From NCBI GenBank assembly GCA_031425695.1, contig JANPJV010000267.1, positions 6,057 through 70,056 of the forward strand: a DNA stretch of 64,000 bases, read 5' to 3'. Positions 18,003 to 26,919 of the stretch are shown piece after piece. Position 1 is the stretch's first letter. Each line of letters begins with the position of its first letter. Made by a program: the position numbers and the translations under genes. The notes under the pieces were generated by a model, which ran no database searches, was not told the DNA's origin, and was given only the letters and a program-made list of their open reading frames with translations. The stretch comes from JANPJV01 sp031425695. GTDB lineage: Bacteria; Pseudomonadota; Gammaproteobacteria; Xanthomonadales; SZUA-5.

Positions 18003-18677
18003 ATGGTCATCGCAGCACGCGCTTTTCCGCAGTGGAAACTCAATCCGCAGAAGGTGGTGGCCTGGTCGGGCGTGCTGGTCGTGCACGTCCTCGTGCTCGG
18101 CATGATGTTCCTGCCGCGCGAGCCGTTGAAGCTGGTCTTGCCCAAGAGCGAGCCCGTGGTCATTCCGCTCGACTTCCTGCCGTTGGAACCGCCCAAGCCC
18201 CCGGCAAAGCCGATCGAGCTGCCGCCGCCGGTGCTGCGCTTCACCCCAGCCACGCCACCGCCAGTTGCGGTCGTGCCGACGCAACCGGAGCCAGTCACCA
18301 CGGCTTCGGAAATCGTGGTGTCGGAGCCCACCGAGATGCCAGTCGTGCCGCAGACAGGTGTCGATTCAGGCGATCCCGCCGCAACGGGCAGCAGTCCGTC
18401 GCAGCTGGTATCACTGCAGACGACCTACGCGCCACCGCCACTCTATCCGCGCCGCGAGCTCATGCGTGAGATCCAAGGGACGGTCGAATTGCGGGTGCTG
18501 GTGGGCGTCGATGGCCGACCGCAAACGGTTGAAGTGATTGGCGGCAATGCCAACCGCAACCTGCAGATTGCCGCTGTCCGCGGGGTGAAGCGCTGGAAGT
18601 TCAAGCCCTACGTGGTCGCCGGCGCAGCGCGCCAGGTTTGGGCGCGAGTGCCGGTGGTGTTCCGCATTCAGCGGTAG
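18003..18677 (+). CDS. Energy transducer TonB
   Basis: A 224-residue TonB-family protein. A short basic N-terminus is followed by one membrane segment (about residues 19-37). A Pro-rich periplasmic arm (LPLEPPKPPAKPIELPPPV) and a C-terminal TonB domain (YPRRELMREIQGTVELRVLV ... VKRWKFKPYVV) follow. It couples the inner-membrane proton motive force to outer-membrane transporters. No exbB/exbD are adjacent. The open frame starts at 17832, but ATG 18003 after GGGGTGGGGAC places the anchor correctly. Confidence 0.85.
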   Translation: MVIAARAFPQWKLNPQKVVAWSGVLVVHVLVLGMMFLPREPLKLVLPKSEPVVIPLDFLPLEPPKPPAKPIELPPPVLRFTPATPPPVAVVPTQPEPVTTASEIVVSEPTEMPVVPQTGVDSGDPAATGSSPSQLVSLQTTYAPPPLYPRRELMREIQGTVELRVLVGVDGRPQTVEVIGGNANRNLQIAAVRGVKRWKFKPYVVAGAARQVWARVPVVFRIQR

Positions 18678-18689
18678 CCAAGAGCACTC

Positions 18690-18804
18690 ATCCGCAGATT
18701 TCGCAGATTTGCGCAGATTGAGCGACTTAGTTGGGCTTCGTCTTGTTGCGCCGCCTGGTAAGACTGCGGAGTTGAATCTGCGTAAATCTGCGAAATCTGT
18801 GGAT
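18690..18804. repeat. 30-bp inverted repeat with a 55-bp centre
   Basis: ATCCGCAGATTTCGCAGATT (left arm 18690-18719) recurs inverted at 18775-18804, ending CTGCGAAATCTGTGGAT, with about two mismatches over 30 bp. Each arm holds short direct repeats of CGCAGATT. The element lies between tonB and the sugar dehydrogenase gene and looks like an intergenic mobile or MITE-like repeat. The rest of 18805-19083 may be promoter or a short N-terminal extension of the next gene. Confidence 0.75.
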
Positions 18805-19083
18805 AGAATCTTTATCGTGGCTCGGTTGCGAGAGGAAGCGTCGGCCAAGACCCATGGTGTGCCAGCGCACAGAATCCCTGACATCCCGCGCCCTATTTTT
18901 GCGCCAATATTTTTTTCTGGATGGGCTACGATGCGTGCAAGTCTCGATCTCGCCATGCCGCTGCTGCGTTCGCTGAGCCTGGGCGACGCTGAGCGCCTGG
19001 CCTCGGAGCCGCAGCCCACGATGGCAACCTCTTCCGATTCCGAATCCACCGAGCGCGGCCGCCGCACGCCGCGGCTGGAGCTG

Positions 19084-20343
19084 ATGACTGTCGGCATCAT
19101 CGGGCTCGGCTATGTCGGGTTGCCGCTGGCGGCGGAATTCGGGCGGCGCTATCGCACCATTGGTTTCGACATCGATCTCGTCCGCATCGAAGAGCTGCGC
19201 GACGGCCATGACCGCACCCGCGAAGTGGCGCGCGAATCGCTGGCTGGCGCGCCGCGCCTCAGCTTCTCGCACCTCGAAGATGCGCTCTGCGGCTGCGATG
19301 TGATCATCGTCGCGGTGCCAACGCCGGTCGATGAGTTCAAGCAACCCGACCTGCGCCCGCTCAAGTCAGCGAGCGCGATTGCCGGGCGTGCGCTGCGCCC
19401 CGGCGGCATCGTCGTCTTCGAGTCGACCGTGTATCCGGGCGCGACCGAAGAAGTGTGCGCGCCGATCATCGCGGAGAAGTCGGGGCTCAAGCTCAACGAC
19501 ACCTTCTTCCTGGGATACAGCCCGGAGCGCATCAACCCGGGTGATCACGCCCGCCGGGTCACCGAGATCACCAAGATCACCTCGGGCTCGACGCCGGAAA
19601 TCGCTGATCTCGTCGACCAGTTGTACGCCAGCGTGATCCCGGCCGGTACCTACCGGGCGCCGAGCATCCGCGTCGCCGAGGCTGCCAAGGTCATTGAAAA
19701 CACCCAGCGTGACGTCAACATCGCACTGATCAACGAGCTGGCGATCCTGTTCCACCACATGAACCTGGATACGTCAGAGGTGCTGAAGGCGGCGGCGACC
19801 AAATGGAATTTCCTGCCGTTCCGGCCAGGCTTGGTTGGTGGCCATTGCGTGGGTGTTGATCCGTATTACCTCACCCACAAAGCGCAACAGCTCGGCTATC
19901 ACCCGGAAATGATCCTGGCGGGCCGGCGCATCAATGACTCGATGGGCGGCTATGTCGCCGGGCGCGTGGTCAAGCTGCTGGTGCAGCGGCGCATCCATGT
20001 CGACGGTGCCCGCGTGCTCGTGCTGGGCCTTGCGTTCAAGGAAAATTGCCCGGACCTGCGCAACACCCGCGTCATCGACATCATCGCCGAGCTACGCGAG
20101 TACGGCGCGCAGGTCGACGTCCACGATCCGTGGGCCGACCCGATCGTAGCCAATCGCGAATACGCGCTCAAGCTCACGCCCGAGCCCACGCCCGGCACTT
20201 ACGATGCGGTGGTGATCGCGGTCGCCCATCGCGAGTTTGCCGAGCTCGGCGCCGAGCGCATCCGCGCGCTGGTCAAGACCGGCGGGGTGGTGTTCGACGT
20301 CAAGCATCTGCTGACCGCGGAGCAGACTGAAGGCCGGCTGTAG
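19084..20343 (+). CDS. Nucleotide sugar dehydrogenase (UDP-glucose / UDP-HexNAc 6-dehydrogenase type)
   Basis: About 419 residues. The NAD-binding Rossmann motif GIIGLGYVGLPLAAEFG opens the protein. The catalytic cysteine lies in GGHCVGVDPYYL, and the C-terminal domain holds LGLAFKENCPDLRNT. The enzyme oxidises C6 of a UDP-sugar to a uronic acid for polysaccharide synthesis. Overall resemblance is to the TviB/WbpA branch rather than to Ugd. The frame is open well upstream (ATG at 19021, 18958 and 18931), so the N-terminus is uncertain; 19084 is the conservative start. A UDP-glucuronate epimerase gene follows. Confidence 0.88.
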   Translation: MTVGIIGLGYVGLPLAAEFGRRYRTIGFDIDLVRIEELRDGHDRTREVARESLAGAPRLSFSHLEDALCGCDVIIVAVPTPVDEFKQPDLRPLKSASAIAGRALRPGGIVVFESTVYPGATEEVCAPIIAEKSGLKLNDTFFLGYSPERINPGDHARRVTEITKITSGSTPEIADLVDQLYASVIPAGTYRAPSIRVAEAAKVIENTQRDVNIALINELAILFHHMNLDTSEVLKAAATKWNFLPFRPGLVGGHCVGVDPYYLTHKAQQLGYHPEMILAGRRINDSMGGYVAGRVVKLLVQRRIHVDGARVLVLGLAFKENCPDLRNTRVIDIIAELREYGAQVDVHDPWADPIVANREYALKLTPEPTPGTYDAVVIAVAHREFAELGAERIRALVKTGGVVFDVKHLLTAEQTEGRL

Positions 20344-20350
20344 TTCTTGC

Positions 20351-20382
20351 TGCCGGACAACAATCCATTGGGTTGTCCGGCA
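20351..20382 (+). terminator. Hairpin after the dehydrogenase gene
   Basis: An 11-bp perfect stem TGCCGGACAAC/GTTGTCCGGCA with a 10-base loop begins 8 bases after the stop. There is no T-run, so it is either a factor-dependent end or an mRNA stabiliser. Confidence 0.55.
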
Positions 20383-20500
20383 CGCTCCACAGCAAAGTGG
20401 CATTTCTGATCCGCTTATATTTCAATGGCTTACGCCATGGAAATGGCGGCACATCGGCTGCCGCGATTAAACTCACACTTTTCGCCATTCGGAAATCGCC

Positions 20501-21505
20501 ATGAAAGTCCTGGTCACCGGCGCTGCCGGGTTCATCGGTCATGCGTTGAGCCAGCGCCTGCTCGCACGCGGCGATCAGGTGCTCGGCTACGACAATCTCA
20601 ATGACTATTACGACGTGCGCCTCAAGCACTCGCGGCGTGACCGCCTGCTCGCACAGCCCAGCTTCGAGTTTCGCGAGGCCGCACTGGAGGATCGTGCGGC
20701 GATGGAAAAGGCGTTTGCCGATTTCCAGCCGCAGCGAGTGGTCAATCTTGCAGCTCAGGCTGGCGTGCGCTACTCGATCGAGAACCCGCGCGCCTACATC
20801 GACAGCAACATCGTCGGCTTCCTCAACATCCTCGAGTGCTGCCGCTCGGCCGCGCTCGAACACCTGGTCTATGCATCCTCGAGCTCGGTCTACGGCGGCA
20901 ATGCGCGGCTGCCGTTTTCGGTAAGCGACAGCGTCGACCACCCGTTGAGCCTGTACGCGGCGAGCAAGAAGAGCAACGAGCTGATGGCGCACACTTACAG
21001 CCATCTGTTCGGCCTGCCGACCACCGGGCTCCGCTTCTTCACCGTCTATGGTCCCTGGGGCCGCCCGGACATGGCCCTGTTCAAGTTCACCAAGAACATC
21101 CTCGCCGGTGAGCCGATCGAGGTCTTCAACCACGGCCGCCACACACGCGATTTCACCTATGTCGACGACATCGTCGAAGGCGTCATCCGCGTGCTCGACC
21201 AGCCGGCGAAGCCGGATCCGCTGTTCGATCCGCTCAACCCGTCGCCGGCGATCTCCAGCGCGCCCTGGCGCGTCTACAACATCGGCAACCAGCGGCCGGT
21301 AGAGCTGCTGCGCTACATCGAGCTGATCGAACAGGCGCTCGGCCGCAAGGCGATCATCAAGCTGCTGCCGCTGCAGGCCGGCGACGTGCCGGACACCGTC
21401 GCCGACGTCAGCGCGCTCGAACGCGACACCGGGTATTGCCCGTCGACCACGGTCGACGTGGGGATCAGTCGTTTCATCGAGTGGTATCGCCAGTACTACG
21501 GGTAG
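20501..21505 (+). CDS. UDP-glucuronate 4-epimerase-like NAD-dependent epimerase
   Basis: A 334-residue extended short-chain dehydrogenase/reductase. The motifs are the NAD-binding [12 protein letters not shown] at the N-terminus, SSSSVYGGN and the catalytic [27 protein letters not shown] and [12 protein letters not shown] are characteristic of UDP-glucuronate epimerases that make UDP-galacturonate. Length is normal. Its proximity to a UDP-sugar dehydrogenase suggests consecutive steps, although a 157-bp gap with its own likely promoter separates them. Confidence 0.87.
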   Translation: MKVLVTGAAGFIGHALSQRLLARGDQVLGYDNLNDYYDVRLKHSRRDRLLAQPSFEFREAALEDRAAMEKAFADFQPQRVVNLAAQAGVRYSIENPRAYIDSNIVGFLNILECCRSAALEHLVYASSSSVYGGNARLPFSVSDSVDHPLSLYAASKKSNELMAHTYSHLFGLPTTGLRFFTVYGPWGRPDMALFKFTKNILAGEPIEVFNHGRHTRDFTYVDDIVEGVIRVLDQPAKPDPLFDPLNPSPAISSAPWRVYNIGNQRPVELLRYIELIEQALGRKAIIKLLPLQAGDVPDTVADVSALERDTGYCPSTTVDVGISRFIEWYRQYYG

Positions 21506-21959
21506 GCCGATCGAGTGACGCGCTCCCGGCCTGAGGTAGCGCGGTTCCGTGCGCGCGAACTTTGGGCTTCTCGCGTCGCAGCACATACGCGCCGGCGGCC
21601 GCGTTCCCCTACGTAGCGAGAGCCGGGCGCCTTGCGCTCGTTATTCGTCCGCGAGAATCGAACTCTACCGGCGCATAGGACCCGGCCTACCTTCAGCGCA
21701 GCGTTCCGTACCGGCCCCGTCTACACACTCACAAGTCATTGTTTTGACGTTAGTTTCACGACGATCCAAGTGCAAAGAATGTGCGCCTTGCGTTAGCTGG
21801 CGCACCGATCTCGACACAGCCCACTGATTAGCCTCCTTCCCAGCGATGGTCCTTGCGCGTGCCGATTTTGGCCGCCAGGAAGTTCAGGAACGCACCAACC
21901 GCGCTCCGAACGACATCGGTCTATTGATCAGCGCGCAGCGCGAGACCTTGGGGACAAAC
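21506..21959. other. Non-coding upstream region
   Basis: No gene is supported here. The region probably carries the promoter of the secreted protein at 21960; the only notable structure is the motif at 21738-21773, listed separately. An open frame from ATG 21846 is continuous with the gene but would add 38 residues ahead of a clear signal peptide. Confidence 0.5.
21738..21773 (+). promoter_or_regulatory. Promoter-like motif shared with the beta-helix gene at 32110
   Basis: ATTGTTTTGAC, three bases, AGTTTCAC, then AAGTGC. The first two blocks recur identically and with identical spacing at 31985-32006, upstream of another secreted protein with the same type of C-terminal tail. TTGAC resembles a -35 element, but no good -10 is placed 17 bp away. 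Confidence 0.5.
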
Positions 21960-24900
21960 ATGAAAGTCAAAGCACTATCGATGGCGCTTGCTGTGAGCCT
22001 TGTCGGCGCAGCCGCCTCGCTTTCCGCGCGCGGCCTGCCGCCCAATATCGAGATCTTCGATATCCAGGGTAATGGTCTCAGTTCCACCTATGCCGGCCAG
22101 ACCGTGCGCATTCCCGACAGCGTCGTGACGGCGGTCCTGGCCGACGGCTTCTACCTGCAGACGCCCGATGCGCGCGCCGATTCGGATGACTCGCTGACGC
22201 CCAACGGCATCCGCGTGGTCACTGCCGGTGCGCCGGTCTACGGTGCCGGCGGCAGCGTCCAAGTCGGCCATTTGGTCGCCGCCACCGGCAGCATTTCCGA
22301 AGTCGGGAGCGAGACCCGCCTGACCGTGACCCTGCCGCTCGAGCGGATCGGCACGACGGTCGAGCCATTGCCGACGGCGGTCGAGTTCAGTGTCGCTTCC
22401 GGCAAGCCGCGCGATCGCGCGGACAACCTGAGCTGCTTCAACAACCTGAGCAACTTCGAGTGTTTCGAAGGCATGCGCATCACGATGCCGACTGGGCGCG
22501 TGGCCACTGGCAACACCACCGCGGCGGGCGACGATTTTGGCCCGGTTTACGTGTCGCCCTTCGGCGAGCGTTCGCTGCGCGAGAAGGGCCTGCGTTTCGG
22601 CTCGACGCCGGTTCCCGGCAATGTGCTCGCTGGCGTGTGGGATGGCAATCCAGAAGTGTTGGTCATGGATGCCGATCGCCTCGGCGCAGTTCCGAATGGA
22701 ACCGCAATTGCGGGCGGCGCGAGCTTCACCGCGACCGGCGTGCTCGCAGTGGCCAATGGCAACTACACGCTGTGGCCGACGACGCTCAATATCAACGCGG
22801 GCAGCAATACGCTGCCAGTCGCCGTGACCGCAGCGGCAAATGCCGCCATGCGCGTCGCCAGCTTCGACCTTGCCGCGCTGTGTGACTCGACCAGCAACTC
22901 GCCGCAGCCATGCAGTCCTACGCTGCCGTCGACCGGCCAGGTGACCACGCAGGTGGATCGTCTTGCGCAGTACATGGCAGAAGTTCTGAACGGACCGGAA
23001 GTGGTCGCCGTCCAGAATGTCGAAAATCAGGCCGTGTTGACGCAACTGGCCGCGCGGCTCACCGCCCTCGTGCCCGGCTCAAACTACTCCGGGCTGATGC
23101 TCGAAGGTACCGATCCGAGTGGCCTCGATCTCGCTTATCTCGTCGATGCCACGCGCATCAGCGGTGCCGCGATCGAAGCCCTGGGGGCAGGCGAGATCGA
23201 TCCCACGCAGGGCGGCGGTATCCCACTGCATCGCAAGCCGCCGCTGCTGTTGAGCGCGACTTTCAATACGCCGGCGCCAGGCGCGCCGCAGGAATTTCGC
23301 GTGCTCAATGTGTACGTGGCCGATCGTACCGGCGTCGATGCCGGGACTGGATCGGCGCGGGAGCGGCGCTTCGCTCAGGCCAGGTCTATTGCTGAGATGA
23401 CGCAAGCACTGCAGGTGCCCCCGGCATTACCGCTGCCGGTGATGGTCGCGGGCAAGTTCAATGCATGGAACAGCACTGATGGCTACGTCGACGTGCTGGG
23501 GCTGATTTCCGGCGCCTATACGAATGATGAAAACCTCATTGACCTGCTGCCTTTCAACATTGTCAGCCCGCTGCTGCGCGACAGCGTCAGTCTGCTGCCG
23601 GTCAACGCCCGCGTCACGGCTGTGGAAGTGGAAAGCTTCGGCGCGCTGCAGGGCGCCACCGATCGCCGCGTCGGGATCGGAATGGCGTACGACCATGTGT
23701 TGATGACGAACAGCGCACAGCAGATCGCCAGTCTCTCCGCGCTTGGGCGCGGCAATGCCGATGCGCCGCTGAAACTGCGTGAGATTGGCACGGGCGAAGT
23801 CGCCAGCTCGGCCTTCGATGCGGTCGTGGTAGACCTCGAGCCGAACTGCCGTGCCGTGCCCGCCAGCAACACCGATGGCGACACCTGGTGCAACCTGCTC
23901 GACAACTGCCCGGTGATCGCCAATGACGACCAACTCGACACCGACGGCGATTTGATCGGTGATGTGTGCGATTCCGACCTTGATGGCGACGGCGTCCCGA
24001 ACACCCAGGACAATTGCCCGAACATGATCAATCCGTCGCAGAGTGACCTCGACAACGACGGTCTCGGCGACATCTGCGACGGCGACATGGATGGCGACAC
24101 GGTTCCCAACGAGACTGACAACTGTCCAGTTGCGGCCAACCCGGGCCAGGAAGACTTCGACAGCGATGGCCAAGGCGACGCCTGCGATCCCAATGCAGAC
24201 ATGGTCCTGAGCCTGAGCGCGAACCCGTCGACGGTCGTCCCGGGTGCCAACTTCACCGCCACCGCAGGAATCACCCACACCGGCCCGCAGACCGTGCAGA
24301 CCTTGATCCTGCGCATCAACCTGCCTGGGCAGACCACCTTCCAGAGCATCAATCCTGGCGCGTGGACCTGCGACAGCGTGCCCGTCGGTACCCCGGGTGC
24401 AACCATCACCTGTCGCCGCGCCAGCATGGCACCGGGCAACAGCCAGGTCAGCGTGACGGTGCAGAGCAATGCCGGCCTCCTGCACGGTACCCAACTGCCG
24501 ATCAGCGCCGAGGTGACCCCCGGCGATCTCAACGCGAGCAACAACGCGATGACGATCAACGTACCGGTCTCGGTGACCAGCACCGATCTGCGCCTGGTGG
24601 TGTTCGGGCCAAGCCCTGTGGTGCAGGTCAATGACGTGCTCACCTTCCAGAACACCATCAACAACCTTGGCCAGCGTGGCGTGACGGACCTCACCTTCCG
24701 CGTGACGCGTCCGGCGGGCACCGAGTTCACGGCCGTTACCCCGCAGGCGGGCTGGTCGTGTTCGACGGCTTCGCCAAGCCTGGTTGAGCTGGTGTGTACG
24801 CGCAATCTCGATGCAGGCGGGCAGGCCCAGGTCGCTTATGACTTGACCGTGCTCCCGGCCGCGGCAGGTACCACTATCCAGGTTACCGGCAACGTTTCCT

Positions 24901-25010
24901 CGTCGGCCGTGCCCGATCCGGACAACGCCAACAACACGGTTACGCTGAACTTCGATGTGCAGGGCGGTGGCACCCTGCCGGACACGATCTTCGCAGATCG
25001 GTTCGAATAA
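21960..25010 (+). CDS. Large secreted EEP-nuclease-like protein, probable pseudoenzyme, with TSP3 repeats and IFADRFE tail
   Basis: A 1016-residue secreted protein. Signal peptide is residues 1 to about 24. An N-terminal OB-like domain (to about 150) matches the start of ExeM-type extracellular nucleases. An endonuclease/exonuclease/phosphatase domain follows (about 295-630). Thrombospondin type 3 calcium repeats (about 637-747, DxDGDG motifs) and two DUF11-like beta-sandwich domains (about 750-1000) complete it. Key EEP residues look replaced: the usual QEVEN is QNVEN (near 350), GDFNA is GKFNA (near 497), and SSDHD is SSAFD (near 617). Nuclease activity is therefore doubtful. It ends DTIFADRFE, a tail shared with two other secreted proteins here. 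ATG 21960 is chosen for the signal peptide. Confidence 0.8.
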   Translation: MKVKALSMALAVSLVGAAASLSARGLPPNIEIFDIQGNGLSSTYAGQTVRIPDSVVTAVLADGFYLQTPDARADSDDSLTPNGIRVVTAGAPVYGAGGSVQVGHLVAATGSISEVGSETRLTVTLPLERIGTTVEPLPTAVEFSVASGKPRDRADNLSCFNNLSNFECFEGMRITMPTGRVATGNTTAAGDDFGPVYVSPFGERSLREKGLRFGSTPVPGNVLAGVWDGNPEVLVMDADRLGAVPNGTAIAGGASFTATGVLAVANGNYTLWPTTLNINAGSNTLPVAVTAAANAAMRVASFDLAALCDSTSNSPQPCSPTLPSTGQVTTQVDRLAQYMAEVLNGPEVVAVQNVENQAVLTQLAARLTALVPGSNYSGLMLEGTDPSGLDLAYLVDATRISGAAIEALGAGEIDPTQGGGIPLHRKPPLLLSATFNTPAPGAPQEFRVLNVYVADRTGVDAGTGSARERRFAQARSIAEMTQALQVPPALPLPVMVAGKFNAWNSTDGYVDVLGLISGAYTNDENLIDLLPFNIVSPLLRDSVSLLPVNARVTAVEVESFGALQGATDRRVGIGMAYDHVLMTNSAQQIASLSALGRGNADAPLKLREIGTGEVASSAFDAVVVDLEPNCRAVPASNTDGDTWCNLLDNCPVIANDDQLDTDGDLIGDVCDSDLDGDGVPNTQDNCPNMINPSQSDLDNDGLGDICDGDMDGDTVPNETDNCPVAANPGQEDFDSDGQGDACDPNADMVLSLSANPSTVVPGANFTATAGITHTGPQTVQTLILRINLPGQTTFQSINPGAWTCDSVPVGTPGATITCRRASMAPGNSQVSVTVQSNAGLLHGTQLPISAEVTPGDLNASNNAMTINVPVSVTSTDLRLVVFGPSPVVQVNDVLTFQNTINNLGQRGVTDLTFRVTRPAGTEFTAVTPQAGWSCSTASPSLVELVCTRNLDAGGQAQVAYDLTVLPAAAGTTIQVTGNVSSSAVPDPDNANNTVTLNFDVQGGGTLPDTIFADRFE

Positions 25011-25387
25011 CTTGAGGTGGCGGCAGCGCGTGGATGCGGCCTGGCATAGGTCAGGTCGCGTCCGCGCGGTGCTTGCCGGAGAGTAAGCACTGGTGACAGT
25101 GCGCCGTGGTTGTCACGTAGCGCCCGAAGGCGGTGCTGGAGAAATCAATCGCTGAAGGGGCGCAACGTGACCCGATTTTGGCAATCACTCAATGCCGACG
25201 CGACCTTCATTCGAGCAGCCGCCTAACGGGTCGAAAGTGAAGGCTCCGCGACGCTCTACCCAACGCCAACTGACTGAACGCACAGGGCTTTGTTGGTTTA
25301 CGCACAGAGCCTTGAACGTTAGGACGGTATTAAGTCGAGGTAAGCAGTCCCGCCTCGGCGTCTGCATCGTTTTGAAAGGCTTCAATC
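25011..25387. other. Intergenic region upstream of the EPS sugar transferase
   Basis: No gene is supported. The stretch presumably carries the promoter of the glycosyltransferase operon starting at 25388. A weak inverted repeat (ACAGGGCTTTG ... CACAGAGCC) near 25282-25313 is visible. AAAGG precedes ATG 25388 at a normal distance. Confidence 0.4.
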
Positions 25388-26917
25388 ATGCTGACGCACA
25401 CAAATACAAGCCTGGAGAGCTCGGCGACCTACGCAGCCTTTGCGGCCGCTGACGCACTGCCCGCGCCGGAAGTTTATGACCCGCCTGCCGGAAGCATCCG
25501 CGGCCTCAAGCGCCCGACGATCTGGCGGCGGATGCTGCGGCAGCAGCGTCCGTACTGGTTCGCGATGCTCGCGGTGGTCGAGTTCGGATTGCTCGCCCTG
25601 GCCACGCTGCTCACGCAAGCGACGTACGCGGTGCTCGGTTTCAGCAACGTCCACATGGAACGCACCTGGCTGCTGGTGGTGAGCTCGTCGCTGGCGATGA
25701 TTGCGCTGGGGCTCTACCAGCGTCATTCAGAAGTGGCCGCCGACGGCGCCGGCATGGCCAGCCGGATCACGGTCGCGCTCGCTGGCGGCGCGATCCTGAG
25801 CCTGCTGGGCGAGCTCGTGGTCGGGCGCCCGCCGGGTCCTGACGTGGTCCTGCCGACCTTGATCTTCGCCGGCCTGCTGCTGACCGCATCGCGCCTGTTG
25901 TTCGCGCGCCTGCTCGGTGAATCGACGCTGCGTCGGCGCACCTTGTTCCTCGGTGCCGGTGCTCGCGCCCGCGAGCTGGCCAATCGGATGCTCACGGAAG
26001 ATCCGACCGCCTGGGCGCGTTCGGTGGAAGTAGTCGGCTTCGTGCCGCTCGCGTCCGACAAGGTCGCGCTGGCCGATCCGCGTCGCCTGCATCTGCGTGG
26101 CGCGCTGTCTGACTTCGCCTTTTCCCAGCACGTCGACGAGATCGTGATCGCCGCCGACGACCGCCGCATGAACCTGCCGATGAATGACTTGGTGAACTGT
26201 CGCCTGTCCGGCATCGAAGTGCGCGACCTCGACCAGTTCTACGAGCGCGAGACCGGCAAGGCCACGCTCGAGCTGATCCTGCCGTCCTGGTGTGTCTTCA
26301 CGTCGGCGTTCAACACCACGGCCCTGCGCCATCTCGTCAAGCGCTGCTTCGACGTCAATGCCTCGCTGTTGCTCCTGGCGCTGACCTGGCCGCTAATGGT
26401 GGGTGTGGCCATCGCCATCATGATCGAATCGCGCGGACGCGGCCCCCTGTTCTATGCGCAGGAGCGCGTCGGTCGTCACGGCTGGAGCTTCAAGCTCTAC
26501 AAGTTCCGCAGCATGCGCACGGATGCCGAGCTCGACGGTATCGCGCGCTGGGCGCAGACCAATGACGCCCGCGTCACCCGAGTCGGCCGCGTCATCCGCA
26601 AATTCCGCCTGGACGAGCTGCCGCAGCTCTGGAACGTACTCAAAGGTCAGATGAGCATCGTCGGGCCGCGTCCGGAGCGCCCGCAGTTCGTCGACGAGCT
26701 CGAGCGCAAGATCCCCAACTACGGGCTGCGCCACTGTGTTCGCCCCGGTCTCGCTGGCTGGGCGCAGCTGTGCTACCCGTACGGTGCTTCCGAGGAAGAC
26801 GCCGCGGAGAAGCTCCGCTACGACCTGTACTACGTGAAATTCCACAGCCTGCGCTTCGACCTGCTGGTGCTGCTGCAGACCGTTGAAGTCGTTCTCTTTG
26901 GACGCGGAGCTCGCTAG
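25388..26917 (+). CDS. Polyprenyl-phosphate sugar-1-phosphate transferase (XrtA-associated EPS initiating enzyme type)
   Basis: A 509-residue initiating glycosyltransferase. It transfers a sugar-1-phosphate to undecaprenyl phosphate at the inner membrane, the first step of exopolysaccharide repeat assembly. It shows several N-terminal membrane segments (about 60-190), a CoA-binding-like domain and a catalytic C-terminal bacterial sugar transferase domain. The latter contains FYAQERVGRHGWSFKLYKFR and LDELPQLWNVLKGQMSIVGP. The segment GIEVRDLDQFYERETGKATL is characteristic of the TIGR03013 type found with XrtA/PEP-CTERM EPS loci. The next gene starts 2 bases after the stop. Confidence 0.88.
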   Translation: MLTHTNTSLESSATYAAFAAADALPAPEVYDPPAGSIRGLKRPTIWRRMLRQQRPYWFAMLAVVEFGLLALATLLTQATYAVLGFSNVHMERTWLLVVSSSLAMIALGLYQRHSEVAADGAGMASRITVALAGGAILSLLGELVVGRPPGPDVVLPTLIFAGLLLTASRLLFARLLGESTLRRRTLFLGAGARARELANRMLTEDPTAWARSVEVVGFVPLASDKVALADPRRLHLRGALSDFAFSQHVDEIVIAADDRRMNLPMNDLVNCRLSGIEVRDLDQFYERETGKATLELILPSWCVFTSAFNTTALRHLVKRCFDVNASLLLLALTWPLMVGVAIAIMIESRGRGPLFYAQERVGRHGWSFKLYKFRSMRTDAELDGIARWAQTNDARVTRVGRVIRKFRLDELPQLWNVLKGQMSIVGPRPERPQFVDELERKIPNYGLRHCVRPGLAGWAQLCYPYGASEEDAAEKLRYDLYYVKFHSLRFDLLVLLQTVEVVLFGRGAR

Positions 26918-26919
26918 TC

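Noticed and set aside
20300..21586. 428-codon minus-strand open frame
   Set aside because: It is antisense to the epimerase gene, Arg/Asp-rich and without motifs or a ribosome site; a shadow frame.
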